From Burkholderiales bacterium (GTDB taxonomy: Bacteria; Pseudomonadota; Gammaproteobacteria; Burkholderiales; Burkholderiaceae_C): 64,000 bases of DNA. The DNA lies in NCBI GenBank assembly GCA_016213325.1, contig JACRAY010000020.1:1-64000 (forward strand), given 5' to 3'. Position numbers and translations under genes: made by a program. Shown piece by piece: positions 25,878 to 34,842 of the stretch (positions are counted from its first letter, which is position 1; the number at the start of each line of letters is the position of its first letter). The notes beneath the pieces were generated by a model. That model saw nothing but the letters and a program-made list of their open reading frames with translations, searched no databases and was not told the DNA's origin.

Positions 25878-27038
25878 TCAATGGGCATCGGCCGGCCCGA
25901 ACTTGCGGCGCAGCTTGGCCGTGACGTGGCCGCCCAGGTCCAGCACGGCCAGCTGGTCGAGGTGGCGCCGTGCGCGCTCGCGCTCGCCCAGGTTCCAGTA
26001 GGCCACCGCCAAGTAGCGGTGCACCTCGCCGAAGCCGCTGGTCAGCATTTCGGCCCGCTCCAGCGCCGCCGCGGCGCGTGCGGACTGGCCGGCGAAAAGA
26101 TGCTGCATGCCTTCGGCGATCCAGTAATACGGGTCGCTGTCCTGCAGGCGCTGCACGCGTTGCGCCAGCACTTTCGCCTCGGCGTCCCGGCCCTGGGCCT
26201 GCAGCAGTTCGTGCAGCGCGCGCAGCGCCACTTCGGAGTCGCCGCGCAGCCCCAATGCCTGCCGCAGCCATTGCTCGGCCCCGCCGTCCAGGCCCTGCTG
26301 CCGGTACAGCACCGCCAGGTTGCCGTAGGCGGGGACGAACTGCGGGTCGGCCGCCAGCGCCGCGCGGAAGTGCGCATAGGCCAGCGCACGCTTGCCGTCG
26401 GCCAGCGCCTCAACGCCGAGGTTGTTGTGGAAGTGGGCCAGCACGGCGGCGTCGCTCAGCACCTGCCCGCGGAACGGCGTGGCGAACTGCGGCTCGAAAT
26501 CGACCACCACGTGGCGCGCCTGCAGGACGTCCTCCACCGGGCTGCGGTTGAGCACCTTGAACAGCACGTTGACGTGCCGGTTGACGTATTCGAGCCCGCC
26601 GCGCCGCGCATGCAGTGCGGGCACGCGCACTTCCTGCATCTGCGCCTCCAGGCCCAGGGCGCGCGCCGCTGCGTACGTCAGCACCGTGAGCGACAGGCAG
26701 TCGCCGCGCCGCTCCTGCCAGGTCTGGCTGGCGGTGGTGGAGTGCCCTTCGCGGTACGAGAAGCCGCGGCGGTCGGCGCCCAGGATCAGCACCATCAGCG
26801 CGTCCACGCGCTGCCACGTGCCCATCTCCTGCAGCCCGGGCGCGGCCAGCCGCTGCGCCAGGTCGGGCGGCAGCCAGAACAACTCCTCCTTGCCGATCGC
26901 GGCGCGTGACGCGTCGTAGTCGAACGCGCGGTCCTGCCACGGCAGGGCCGCTGCCGCGGCGGCCGGCGGGGCGGCCGGCACTGTGGCGCAGCCTGCCAGC
27001 GCAAGCAGGCAGGCCAGGAGCAACAGGCAAGCTTTCAT
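25878..27038 (-). CDS. TPR lipoprotein with transglutaminase-like domain
   Basis: A 386-residue lipoprotein with lipobox LAGC (Cys17). The N-terminal half has a transglutaminase-like motif around C114 (ERRGDCLSLTVLTYAAA) with a downstream VVDFEP segment. The C-terminal half (about 205-386) contains TPR-like helices (ALAYAHFRAALAADPQFVPA and following). The 25.8-kb gap to the receiver gene holds a G/C-rich hairpin (CCCGTC / GACGGG). An AGGAGGT-like site precedes the ATG. Periplasmic protein processing or binding is plausible; the exact role is unknown. Confidence 0.78.
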   Translation of the reverse strand: MKACLLLLACLLALAGCATVPAAPPAAAAAALPWQDRAFDYDASRAAIGKEELFWLPPDLAQRLAAPGLQEMGTWQRVDALMVLILGADRRGFSYREGHSTTASQTWQERRGDCLSLTVLTYAAARALGLEAQMQEVRVPALHARRGGLEYVNRHVNVLFKVLNRSPVEDVLQARHVVVDFEPQFATPFRGQVLSDAAVLAHFHNNLGVEALADGKRALAYAHFRAALAADPQFVPAYGNLAVLYRQQGLDGGAEQWLRQALGLRGDSEVALRALHELLQAQGRDAEAKVLAQRVQRLQDSDPYYWIAEGMQHLFAGQSARAAAALERAEMLTSGFGEVHRYLAVAYWNLGERERARRHLDQLAVLDLGGHVTAKLRRKFGPADAH

Positions 27039-27172
27039 GCGGCACCTCCGTTGCCCGCAAGCTTGTCACATCGGGCGGGCTTAGGCAATTTCCCCAAGGC
27101 CCTTAGCCGATCGCCTAGACACGGCGGCGCCATGCGCTGGCCCAATGATTCCACAGCAAAGGGACATGCACC

Positions 27173-27688
27173 ATGGCAAGCGGCACAGCATTCTTCGAGT
27201 GGCAAGGCGACATCGACGGCCTGAGCGTCGTCGACGGCGCCTTCGTGTTGGTGACGGCCGAAGGCTCCGACCATCCCAAGTACAACGCCGTGGCCGCGTT
27301 GCTGCGCCGCATCCGCCGCGGGCTCGGCATCGACGTGGTGTTCGTGTCGCTCTTCATCGACGGCCAGCCGCAAGTGCGCTACCCGGAGCTGGATGAAGAA
27401 GGCGACTGCGACCCGCTGGAAGCGGCGTTCGCCCGCCAGGTGCTGGGCTGCAGCGAGACCCTCGTGCTGCCGGTGCTCGGCCGCGAAGGCTGGGTCTACG
27501 GCACGGTCTGCTGCGAGGTGCACAGCAGCGACAGCGCGTGGGGCGACCGCTCGCAGGTGCAGGCGCTGGAATCGGTGGCCGGGCTGCTGGCCACCACGCT
27601 GGACGAGGCGCTGGCCCCGCTGACCAGCGAGTACGGCAGCCTCGCCCCTTCGTCGATCCACGCCGGTCAGCAAGCGGCCCTGGCTTGA
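27173..27688 (+). CDS. GAF-like domain protein, paralog 1
   Basis: A 171-residue protein that is nearly all one GAF-like fold: FVLVTAEGSDHPKYNAVAALL, then VVFVSLFIDGQPQVR, and a core strand block VLPVLGREGWVYGTVCCEV. No enzymatic or DNA-binding module is attached, so it is probably a small-molecule or protein sensor acting in trans. It clearly resembles the next gene over the first 70 residues. AAGGGA precedes the ATG. Ligand and partner are unknown. Confidence 0.65.
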   Translation: MASGTAFFEWQGDIDGLSVVDGAFVLVTAEGSDHPKYNAVAALLRRIRRGLGIDVVFVSLFIDGQPQVRYPELDEEGDCDPLEAAFARQVLGCSETLVLPVLGREGWVYGTVCCEVHSSDSAWGDRSQVQALESVAGLLATTLDEALAPLTSEYGSLAPSSIHAGQQAALA

Positions 27689-27732
27689 GGTAGGGCAAGG
27701 ACAGCACGGCGGCTTGCGGGTATCTTGAGGCC

Positions 27733-28287
27733 ATGGCTGCGTATTCGATGGACATCTTCGACATGGCGGACTCCGTCGAAGCGATGGAGGTCCACCTGGG
27801 CGAGCTGGTGCTGGTCACCGCCGAAAGCGACGACAGCCGCTGGCGGCGCGTGGTCGCGCTGCTGAAGCGCGCGCGCAACGGCATGAACATCGACGCCGTC
27901 TACGTCGGCCAGACCATCGAAGGCCGGCCGCTGGTGCGCCCGCCCACCCCACCGCTGGACGACGGCGCCGCGCCCCCGTGCGACGGGCTCGAAGAGGCCT
28001 ATGGGCTGCGCATGCTCGAACAACGCCCGCACCTGCCGCGCCCGCCCGGCGTGGACATGCACGTGCGCGCGGAAATCTTCACGTTGCCGGTGGCCGGGCG
28101 CGACGGCGAGTACGGCACGCTGTGCGCCATGGCCTTCCCGTTCCAGGCCAGCGAGCAGGGCCAGAGCACGCTGGGCCAGCTGCGCTCGCTGGCGCGCATG
28201 GTCGGTGTCGCCATCGCCGCAACGGATTCGCCCGCCCACGCCGCGCCGGCCGCCCCGCGCGGCTCGCCGGCACCATCTGCCGCGTAG
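27733..28287 (+). CDS. GAF-like domain protein, paralog 2
   Basis: A 184-residue paralog of the upstream gene. The shared block GELVLVTAESDDSRWRRVVA matches GAFVLVTAEGSDHPKYNAVA of paralog 1. The core strands FTLPVAGRDGEYGTLCAMAF are conserved, and an Ala/Pro-rich tail follows (about 165-184). TTGAGG lies before the ATG. The 44-bp spacing suggests cotranscription with paralog 1, arising from a tandem duplication. Function unknown. Confidence 0.65.
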   Translation: MAAYSMDIFDMADSVEAMEVHLGELVLVTAESDDSRWRRVVALLKRARNGMNIDAVYVGQTIEGRPLVRPPTPPLDDGAAPPCDGLEEAYGLRMLEQRPHLPRPPGVDMHVRAEIFTLPVAGRDGEYGTLCAMAFPFQASEQGQSTLGQLRSLARMVGVAIAATDSPAHAAPAAPRGSPAPSAA

Positions 28288-28321
28288 AATCCGGGGCTTC
28301 TACAGCCTCTGGATCAACACC

Positions 28322-28735
28322 ATGAACCGCTGGATACAGCGGGCCCTTGCGACGGGCCTTGTCCTTGCCGCGTGCGCCGCCGGCGCCCAGGCACCCGCCA
28401 TCATCCGTGAAGCCCCGGCCGACGTGAAGGTCGGCATCCTGGGCGTCAGTGCCACCCCGCCCATCGTCACCATCAACGGCCAGCCCGACCGGCTGTCGCC
28501 CGGCGCGCGCATCCGCGATCGCAACAACATGATGGTGATGTCGGGCTCGCTCGCCGGGCAGGACCACTACAGCGTCTACCGGCGCGACTCCGCCGGGCTG
28601 GTGCACGAGGTGTGGCTGCTCAACGCCGAGGAGTACCGCAAGGTCGGCGGCGTGAGCACGGGCGACCCCAACGGCATCGTGCGCTTCCTCGACCTGCTCA
28701 ACGCCATCTTCCTCGCGCGCCAGGTGCAGAAATGA
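28322..28735 (+). CDS. Small secreted protein of unknown function, coupled to miaB
   Basis: A 137-residue protein with a clear signal peptide (about 1-23, [16 protein letters not shown]). The mature part is a compact beta-rich domain ([36 protein letters not shown]). No known catalytic motif was recognised. The stop overlaps the miaB start (ATGA), a layout that implies cotranslation. The frame extends upstream, but the ATG at 28322 begins the signal peptide. Confidence 0.75.
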   Translation: MNRWIQRALATGLVLAACAAGAQAPAIIREAPADVKVGILGVSATPPIVTINGQPDRLSPGARIRDRNNMMVMSGSLAGQDHYSVYRRDSAGLVHEVWLLNAEEYRKVGGVSTGDPNGIVRFLDLLNAIFLARQVQK

Positions 28736-30072
28736 CGCGCAAGGTCTACATCAAGACTTTCGGCTGCCAGATGAACGAGTACGACTCGGACAAGATGGCC
28801 GACGTGATGGCCGCGGCCGAAGGCTACGAACCGACGGACGACCCCGAGCAGGCCGACCTGATCCTCTTCAACACCTGCTCGGTGCGCGAGAAGGCGCAGG
28901 AGAAGGTGTTCTCCGACCTCGGGCGCGTGAAGCACCTGAAGAGCAAGGGCGTGCTGATCGGCGTGGGTGGCTGCGTCGCCAGCCAGGAAGGCGCGGCCAT
29001 CATCGAGCGCGCGCCCTACGTCGACGTGGTGTTCGGCCCGCAGACGCTGCACCGCCTGCCCGAGCTGCTGGCGGCACGCGAGCGGCAGCAACGCGCGCAG
29101 GTGGACATCAGCTTCCCCGAGATCGAGAAGTTCGACCACCTGCCGCCCGCGCGGGTGGACGGCGCGTCGGCCTTCGTGTCGATCATGGAGGGCTGCTCCA
29201 AGTACTGCTCGTACTGCGTGGTGCCTTACACCCGCGGTGAAGAGGTGTCGCGGCCGTTCGAGGACGTGCTGGCCGAGGTGGCGGGGCTGGCCGACCAGGG
29301 CGTGAAGGAGGTGACGCTGCTCGGGCAGAACGTCAACGCCTACCGCGGCCGGATGGGTGGCACCGAAGACATCGCCGACTTCGCTTTGCTGATCGAGTAC
29401 GTGGCCGAGATTCCCGGTATCGAGCGCATCCGCTACACCACCAGCCACCCCAACGAGTTCACGCAGCGGCTCGTCGACTTGTATGCCAGGGTGCCGCAGC
29501 TGGTGAGCCACCTGCACCTGCCGGTGCAGCACGGCAGCGACCGCATCCTCGCGGCCATGAAGCGCGGCTACACCGCCATGGAGTACAAGTCGATCGTGCG
29601 CAAGCTGCGCGCGGCGCGCCCGCAGATCTCGATGTCCAGCGACTTCATCGTCGGCTTCCCCGGCGAGACCGAGGAAGACTTCGGCCGCATGATGAAGCTG
29701 GTGGAAGACGTGGGCTACGACGCGAGCTTCTCCTTCATCTTCAGCCCGCGCCCCGGCACGCCGGCCGCGGCGCTGCACGACGACACGCCGCACGCCGTGA
29801 AGCTCAGGCGCCTGCAGCACCTGCAGCGCGTGCTGGAAGACAACGTGCGGCGCATCAGCGGGCAGCGCGTGGGCACGGTGCAGCGCATCCTGGTGGAAGG
29901 GCCGTCGAAGAAAGACAAGTCGGAGCTGATGGGCCGCACCGAATGCAACCGCATCGTCAACTTTGCCGGGCCTGCGCGGCTGGTCGGCCAGATGATCGAC
30001 GTGACGATCACCGAGGCGCTGCCGCATTCGCTTCGCGGCGAGGTGGTGGTGAAGGAAGAAGTCGCGGCCTAA
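28732..30072 (+). CDS. miaB: tRNA-2-methylthio-N6-dimethylallyladenosine synthase MiaB
   Basis: A 446-residue radical-SAM methylthiotransferase. The three cysteines of the auxiliary cluster lie in [14 protein letters not shown] and GGCVASQ within the N-terminal UPF0004 domain (about 3-120). The radical-SAM CxxxCxxC is [10 protein letters not shown] (about 154-163). The catalytic barrel extends to about 370, and a TRAM domain (about 375-445) binds the tRNA. The enzyme adds a methylthio group to i6A37 in tRNAs reading UNN codons. Normal length, all ligands present. The ATG at 28732 overlaps the stop of the small secreted protein gene. Confidence 0.97.
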   Translation: MTRKVYIKTFGCQMNEYDSDKMADVMAAAEGYEPTDDPEQADLILFNTCSVREKAQEKVFSDLGRVKHLKSKGVLIGVGGCVASQEGAAIIERAPYVDVVFGPQTLHRLPELLAARERQQRAQVDISFPEIEKFDHLPPARVDGASAFVSIMEGCSKYCSYCVVPYTRGEEVSRPFEDVLAEVAGLADQGVKEVTLLGQNVNAYRGRMGGTEDIADFALLIEYVAEIPGIERIRYTTSHPNEFTQRLVDLYARVPQLVSHLHLPVQHGSDRILAAMKRGYTAMEYKSIVRKLRAARPQISMSSDFIVGFPGETEEDFGRMMKLVEDVGYDASFSFIFSPRPGTPAAALHDDTPHAVKLRRLQHLQRVLEDNVRRISGQRVGTVQRILVEGPSKKDKSELMGRTECNRIVNFAGPARLVGQMIDVTITEALPHSLRGEVVVKEEVAA

Positions 30073-30075
30073 GCT

Positions 30076-31062
30076 TCAGGGCACTTCCAGCACGACGTTG
30101 CCCGTGACCTCGCCTTTCGCGACCAGGTCGTGCGCCTTGGCGATCTCCTGCAGCGCGAGCCGCTGGCCGATGTTGTGCACGATGCCGCCCGACTCGAGCA
30201 TGCCCGTCAGGGCCGACACGGCGCGCTGGCGGTCGTGCGGGGCCAGGTTGTAGACGATGAAGAAGCGCAGCACCGCGTTGTTGACGATCAGCGGGAAGAA
30301 CGGCAGCGTGAACTCGCCCTTGCCGCTGCCGTAGACCACCCACTCGCCGCCCGCCGCCATCGCCTGCAGGTTGGTGGCCGAATTGGCGGCGACGTCCACT
30401 TCGACGAAGCGCTGCACGCCCTGCCCTTGCGTCGCGGCGCGCACGCGCGCCACCACGTCCTCGTCGCGGTAGTTGATGACCTCGTGCGCACCGGCCGCCA
30501 GTGCCAGCTCGCCCTTGGCCGCACTGCTGACCGTGGCGATCACGCGGGCTGCGCCCAGGCGCCGTGCGAACTGGATGGCGTAGTGGCCGACCGCCCCGGC
30601 GCCGCCGGCGACCAGCACGCTGCGGCCGGCAACCCCCTCGCCGCACAACACGGCATGCAGCGCCGTGAGCGCCGGGATGCCGAGGCAGGCGCCGGCTTCG
30701 TCGGCCACGTCGCGCGGCAGCGGCACCGCCTGCTGCTGCGGCAGCACGATGTATTGCGCGGCGGTGCCGTTCGCGCGGCCCCATGCGCCGTTCCACACCC
30801 AGACGCGTTCGCCGGGCCGCAGCGACTCGACGCCTTCGCCCACCGCATCCACCACGCCCATGCCGTCGCTGTGCGGAACGATCCTCGGAAACGGCAGCAC
30901 CGATGAGCGCAGCCCGGCGCGCGACTTCACGTCCGAAGGATTGACGCCCGACCAGCGCAGCCGCACGCGCACCTCGCCGGGCCCGGGTTGCGGGTCGGGC
31001 ATCTCGCCGAACTGCAGCACCTGCGACGCCTCGCCGGTGCTTTCGTACCAGGCCGCCAGCAT
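30076..31062 (-). CDS. Zinc-independent quinone oxidoreductase family (MDR superfamily)
   Basis: A 328-residue medium-chain reductase. The N-terminal GroES-like domain opens AAWYESTGEASQVLQFGEMP. The Rossmann domain contains LVAGGAGAVGHYAIQFARRL (nucleotide motif AxxGxxG) and the NYRDEDV segment. The zinc-binding cysteines of alcohol dehydrogenases are missing, which fits NADPH:quinone reductase/zeta-crystallin relatives. The start was set at 31062, two bases after the stop of the amidohydrolase gene, so the two form one operon. Substrate unknown. It converges on miaB with a 3-bp gap. Confidence 0.88.
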   Translation of the reverse strand: MLAAWYESTGEASQVLQFGEMPDPQPGPGEVRVRLRWSGVNPSDVKSRAGLRSSVLPFPRIVPHSDGMGVVDAVGEGVESLRPGERVWVWNGAWGRANGTAAQYIVLPQQQAVPLPRDVADEAGACLGIPALTALHAVLCGEGVAGRSVLVAGGAGAVGHYAIQFARRLGAARVIATVSSAAKGELALAAGAHEVINYRDEDVVARVRAATQGQGVQRFVEVDVAANSATNLQAMAAGGEWVVYGSGKGEFTLPFFPLIVNNAVLRFFIVYNLAPHDRQRAVSALTGMLESGGIVHNIGQRLALQEIAKAHDLVAKGEVTGNVVLEVP

Positions 31063-31064
31063 GC

Positions 31065-32258
31065 TCAACCCCTCGCCAGCCAGCGCTGGGCAAGCCGCAC
31101 GAAGTAACTCGCGCCGATGGGAATGATCTCGTCGTTGAAGTCGAAGCTGGTGTTGTGCACGATGCACGGCCCCGCCCCGTGGTCGGGCAGCCGGTGGTCG
31201 CCCTCGCCGTTGCCGATGAAGGCGTAGCAGCCCGGCTTGACGCGCAGCATGTGGGCGAAGTCCTCCGAGCCCATCACCGCCGGGAAGTTCTCGTTGACGC
31301 GGACAGCGCCCACCACTTCGCGCATCGCTTCGGCGGCGAAGCGCGCTTCGGGCTCGTGGTTGACCACCGGCGGCGACGCGCGGCGGAAGTACACGTCGGC
31401 CGCGCAGCCGTGCGCCTGCGCGATGCCGTCGGCCAGCCGCCGCAAGCCCGCTTCCAGTGCGTCGGTCACCGTCTCGGAGAAGGTGCGGATCACGCCGCCG
31501 ACCCACGCCTTGTCCGGGATGACGTTGGGTGCATCCGAGCCCTGCAACTGCGTCACGGCCAGCACGGCGCGCTCGGTCGAGGGCACGACGCGCGGGATGA
31601 GGGACTGCAGTTGCTGGGCGAGGTCGACCACCGCGCCCACCGGGTCCACGCCCGTATGCGGCATCGACGCATGCGTGCCGCGGCCCGTGACGGTGACTTT
31701 CCACATGTTGCTGGCGGCCATCAGCGCGCCGTGGTTGAGCGCGAAGTCACCGACGCCGGCGGTCTTGAAGTTGTGCAGCGCGAACACCGCCTCGCACGGG
31801 AAGCGCTCGAACAGGCCATCCTGGATCATCTTCAGGGCACCCGCCTTGCCCATTTCTTCGGCGGGCTGGAAGATGAAGTTGACCGTGCCGCTGAAGTCGC
31901 GCGCCTGCGCCAGGTGCCAGGCGGCGGCCAGCAGCATCGTGGTGTGCCCGTCGTGCCCGCACGCATGCATGCGGCCGTCGTGGCGCGAGCGGTGCGCGAA
32001 CCGGTTGGACTCCTGCAGCGGCAGCGCGTCGAGGTCGGCGCGCAGGCCGATGGTGTGCGGGCCGTCCCCGCATTTCAGCACGCCCACCACGCCGGTGGCG
32101 GCGATGCCGGTGTGCACTTCGATGCCCCATTCGCGCATCAGCGTGGCGACCTTCTCGCTCGTCCGGTGTTCTTCGAACCCAAGCTCGGGGTGCATGTGGA
32201 TGTCGCGGCGCAGCGCGACGAAGCGCGTGACGTCGGCGAAGGAGTCGACGAGATTCAT
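31065..32258 (-). CDS. M20 family metal-dependent amidohydrolase (hippurate hydrolase-like)
   Basis: A 397-residue M20D-type amidohydrolase. Metal-ligand motifs are MHACGHDGHT, QPAEEMGKAG and the His of LHNFKTAG, with a late His in IVHNTSFDFND. The small lid domain lies at about 185-300 (VTGRGTHASMPHTGVDPV). Relatives cleave N-acyl amino acids such as hippurate or indole-acetyl conjugates. It is first in an operon with the quinone-reductase-like gene. An ACGCAGAAG repeat lies just upstream of the start codon, between this gene and ffh. Confidence 0.9.
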   Translation of the reverse strand: MNLVDSFADVTRFVALRRDIHMHPELGFEEHRTSEKVATLMREWGIEVHTGIAATGVVGVLKCGDGPHTIGLRADLDALPLQESNRFAHRSRHDGRMHACGHDGHTTMLLAAAWHLAQARDFSGTVNFIFQPAEEMGKAGALKMIQDGLFERFPCEAVFALHNFKTAGVGDFALNHGALMAASNMWKVTVTGRGTHASMPHTGVDPVGAVVDLAQQLQSLIPRVVPSTERAVLAVTQLQGSDAPNVIPDKAWVGGVIRTFSETVTDALEAGLRRLADGIAQAHGCAADVYFRRASPPVVNHEPEARFAAEAMREVVGAVRVNENFPAVMGSEDFAHMLRVKPGCYAFIGNGEGDHRLPDHGAGPCIVHNTSFDFNDEIIPIGASYFVRLAQRWLARG

Positions 32259-32279
32259 GCAGTGCCCTCCGGCGATGAC

Positions 32280-32386
32280 TTTGAACGCAGAAGTCGCAGA
32301 AACTACGCAGAAGTCGCAGAAAGTTCAAGTCTTCTCTGTTCTCTTCTGCGTCTTCTGCGCACTTCTGCGTCTTCTGCGTTCTAAAC
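32280..32386. repeat. ACGCAGAAG-family palindromic repeat, copy B
   Basis: The left arm is TTGAACGCAGAAGTCGCAGA then AACTACGCAGAAGTCGCAGA. The right arm carries TTCTGCGTCTTCTGCGCACT and TTCTGCGTCTTCTGCGTTCT. Each arm thus holds two unit pairs, one pair more than the outermost arms of copy A. It lies 14 bp after the last base of ffh (3' side) and 21 bp before the amidohydrolase start codon, so it could terminate ffh and influence amidohydrolase expression. Confidence 0.85.
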
Positions 32387-32400
32387 CTGGCCCTTCAGCT

Positions 32401-33774
32401 TCAGAAAGGCAGCTTCGGCATCCCGCCCTTGCCGCCCATCCCGCCCAGCTTCTTCATCATCTTCATCATGCCGCCGCCCTTCATCTTCTTCATCATCGAC
32501 TGCATCTGGTCGAACTCGTTGAGCAGGCGGTTCACCTCCTGCACGTGAACGCCGGCGCCGGCGGCGATGCGGCGCTTGCGGGTGGCCTTGATGAGCTCGG
32601 GCTTGCGGCGCTCCAGCGGCGTCATGCTGCAGATGATGCCTTCCTTGCGGCGGATCTCGCGCTCGGCCTTGTCCATGTCGACCTGCCCCGCCTTGGCCTG
32701 CATCTGCGCGGGCATCTTGTCCATGAAGCTCGCGAGCCCGCCCATGCTCTTCATCTGCTGCAGCTGCGCCAGGAAGTCGTTCAGGTCGAAGCCCTCGCCG
32801 CTCTTGACCTTGGCGGCCAGCTTCTGCGCGGCTTCCATGTCCACGCCGGCCTGCACCTGCTCGACCAGCGCGACGATGTCGCCCATGCCCAGGATGCGGC
32901 CCGCATGGCGGTCGGCGTCGAACACCTCCAGCCCGTCGATCTTCTCGCTGACGCCCGCGAACTTGATCGGCGCACCCGTCACCTGCCGCACCGACAGCGC
33001 CGCGCCGCCGCGCGAGTCGCCGTCGAGCTTGGTCAGGATGATGCCGGTCAGCGGCAGCGCTTGCCTGAACGCCTTGGCCGTGTTGACCGCGTCCTGGCCC
33101 TGCATGGCGTCGACCACGAACAGCGTCTCCACCGGCTTCAGCGCCGCGTGCAGTTCCTGGATCTCCTTCATCATCGCCTCGTCGATGGCGAGGCGGCCGG
33201 CCGTGTCGACCAGCAGGACGTCGAAGTAGTTCTTCTTCGCGTGGTCCACCGCGGCGCGCGCGATGTCCACCGGCTTCTGGTCGGGCGACGACGGGAACCA
33301 TTCGGCGCCGGCCTGCGCCGTCACCGTCTTCAACTGTTCGATGGCGGCCGGGCGGTACACGTCGCCCGACACGGTCAGCACCTTCTTCTTGCGCTTTTCG
33401 ATCAGGTGCTTGGCCAGCTTGGCAGTGGTGGTGGTCTTGCCCGCGCCCTGCAGGCCGGCCATGAGGATCACCGCCGGCGGCTGCGTGGCCAGGTCGATGT
33501 CGCTCACGCCCTCGCCCATGGTGGCCGCCAGCTCGCGCTGCACGATGCCCACCAGCGCCTGGCCCGGCGTGAGCGAGCCCAGCACGTCCTGCCCCAGCGC
33601 CTTGTCCTTCACCCGCGCGATGAAGTCGCGCACCACCGGCAGCGCCACATCGGCCTCGAGCAGGGCCATGCGCACCTCGCGCAGCATGTCCTGCACGTTG
33701 GCTTCGGTGATGCGCGCCTGGCCGCGCATCTGCTTGACCAGGCGTGAGAGTCTGTCGGAAAGGGCGGAAGCCAT
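32401..33774 (-). CDS. ffh: Signal recognition particle protein Ffh
   Basis: A 457-residue SRP GTPase. The N domain (about 1-90) precedes the G domain with P-loop GLQGAGKTTTTAKLA (about 104-118), DTAGRLAID and TKLDGD. The methionine-rich M domain (about 300-457) ends MMKKMKGGGMMKMMKKLGGM, the signal-peptide and 4.5S RNA-binding part. Ffh targets inner-membrane proteins cotranslationally. The ATG at 33774 (MASALSDRLSRL) matches the family start; an upstream frame extension has no support. Divergent from the cytochrome assembly gene with a 40-bp gap. Confidence 0.97.
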   Translation of the reverse strand: MASALSDRLSRLVKQMRGQARITEANVQDMLREVRMALLEADVALPVVRDFIARVKDKALGQDVLGSLTPGQALVGIVQRELAATMGEGVSDIDLATQPPAVILMAGLQGAGKTTTTAKLAKHLIEKRKKKVLTVSGDVYRPAAIEQLKTVTAQAGAEWFPSSPDQKPVDIARAAVDHAKKNYFDVLLVDTAGRLAIDEAMMKEIQELHAALKPVETLFVVDAMQGQDAVNTAKAFRQALPLTGIILTKLDGDSRGGAALSVRQVTGAPIKFAGVSEKIDGLEVFDADRHAGRILGMGDIVALVEQVQAGVDMEAAQKLAAKVKSGEGFDLNDFLAQLQQMKSMGGLASFMDKMPAQMQAKAGQVDMDKAEREIRRKEGIICSMTPLERRKPELIKATRKRRIAAGAGVHVQEVNRLLNEFDQMQSMMKKMKGGGMMKMMKKLGGMGGKGGMPKLPF

Positions 33775-33814
33775 GGATGGGCCGGGGGTCAACCCCGGCG
33801 GTAAACTGCTGAAG

Positions 33815-34609
33815 ATGATTCTAACCAGTGCGTCTCCTGCCGGCGTCCTGCTCACGCTGGCGGCCGCGGCGGCCTATGCCGTGCCGGCCGCCGGTGCCGC
33901 GCGCCTGAGCGACCGTGCCGCGCGCAACGCGCTGGTGGTGGCGTGGGTGCTGCACGGCACCCTGGTGGCGTGGACGCTGTTCGGCGCCGAACCGCGCTTC
34001 GGCTTTGCGCAAGCCCTGTCGGCCACCGCGTGGCTGGTGCTCACCATGTATGCCATCGAGCAGCAACTGATCCCGCAGATGCATGCGCGCTGGGCGCTGG
34101 CGGGCCTGGGCACCGCGGCGCTGCTGCTGGCGCTGGCCTTCCCGGGCACGCCGCTGAACGTGGGCACTTCGCCCTGGCTGCCGCTGCACATCGTGCTGGG
34201 CGTGGCGGCGTACGGCCTGTTTGCGGCGGCGGTGGTCCATGCGTGGCTGCTGCAGCGCGCCGAGTTCGCGATGCGGCACGGCCAGGATGCCAATGCGGGG
34301 GTGCCGCTGCTCATGCTGGAGCGGCTCACCTTCCGCTTCGCTGCCGCCGGTTTCGTGCTGCTGTCGGCCACGCTGCTGGCGGGCATCTTCTTCAGCGACG
34401 TGCTGTATGGGCGGCCGTGGCGGTGGGAACACAAGACGGTGTTCTCGGTGCTGGCCTGGTTTGCCTTTGCCACGCTGCTGCTGGGGCGCTTCCGCTTCGG
34501 CTGGCGCGGCCGCCGCGCGGTGCGCTTCCTCTACACCGGCTCGCTCTTGCTGCTGCTCGCCTACGTGGGTTCGCGCTTCGTGCTCGAAGTGGTGCTGGGT
34601 CGCACATGA
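33815..34609 (+). CDS. CcsA/YpjD-like cytochrome c assembly inner-membrane protein
   Basis: A 264-residue polytopic protein with about eight hydrophobic helices. The tryptophan-rich and histidine-containing segments of the CcsA/HemX family are visible (PLHIVLGVAAYGLFAAA, RPWRWEHKTVFSVLAWFAF). The family handles haem or supports cytochrome c maturation in the inner membrane. The gene next to ffh in this orientation is widely conserved in beta- and gammaproteobacteria. The ATG at 33815 follows a GAAG site; the stop overlaps the next start (ATGA). Confidence 0.85.
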   Translation: MILTSASPAGVLLTLAAAAAYAVPAAGAARLSDRAARNALVVAWVLHGTLVAWTLFGAEPRFGFAQALSATAWLVLTMYAIEQQLIPQMHARWALAGLGTAALLLALAFPGTPLNVGTSPWLPLHIVLGVAAYGLFAAAVVHAWLLQRAEFAMRHGQDANAGVPLLMLERLTFRFAAAGFVLLSATLLAGIFFSDVLYGRPWRWEHKTVFSVLAWFAFATLLLGRFRFGWRGRRAVRFLYTGSLLLLLAYVGSRFVLEVVLGRT

Positions 34610-34842
34610 AATTCCTCGTGCTGCTGGGCATCCTGCTGGTCGCCTACCTGATCTGGCGCCACAGCCGCGTGGAACGCCGCGACGACGAAGCGCCGCCGCC
34701 CAAGCAGCAGCCTGCCGCCGCGCCGCAGGACATGGTGAGCTGCCCCATCTGCTCGGTGCACCTGCCGCGCGGCGACGCCGTGGCCGGCGCCGACGGGCGC
34801 CTCTTCTGCAGCCAGGAACACCGCCTGACGGCGGGCCAGTGA
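34606..34842 (+). CDS. PP0621-family membrane-anchored zinc-ribbon-like protein
   Basis: A 78-residue protein: one N-terminal membrane helix (about 3-17), a proline-rich linker, then a possible metal site (SCPICSVHLPRGDA and LFCSQEHR). It matches the small PP0621 family that sits beside pilS in many genomes. Starts and stops overlap both neighbours (ATGA before, TGATG after), so it is cotranslated with the cytochrome assembly gene and pilS. Function unknown. Confidence 0.82.
   Translation: MKFLVLLGILLVAYLIWRHSRVERRDDEAPPPKQQPAAAPQDMVSCPICSVHLPRGDAVAGADGRLFCSQEHRLTAGQ

Noticed and set aside
27173..28287. Toxin-antitoxin pair
   Set aside because: Both proteins are GAF-like paralogs, not a toxin and antitoxin, and sizes are similar.
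28612..30072. Longer miaB starting inside the small secreted gene
   Set aside because: The family N-terminus [12 protein letters not shown] begins right after the ATG at 28732, and the ATGA overlap fits operon practice.
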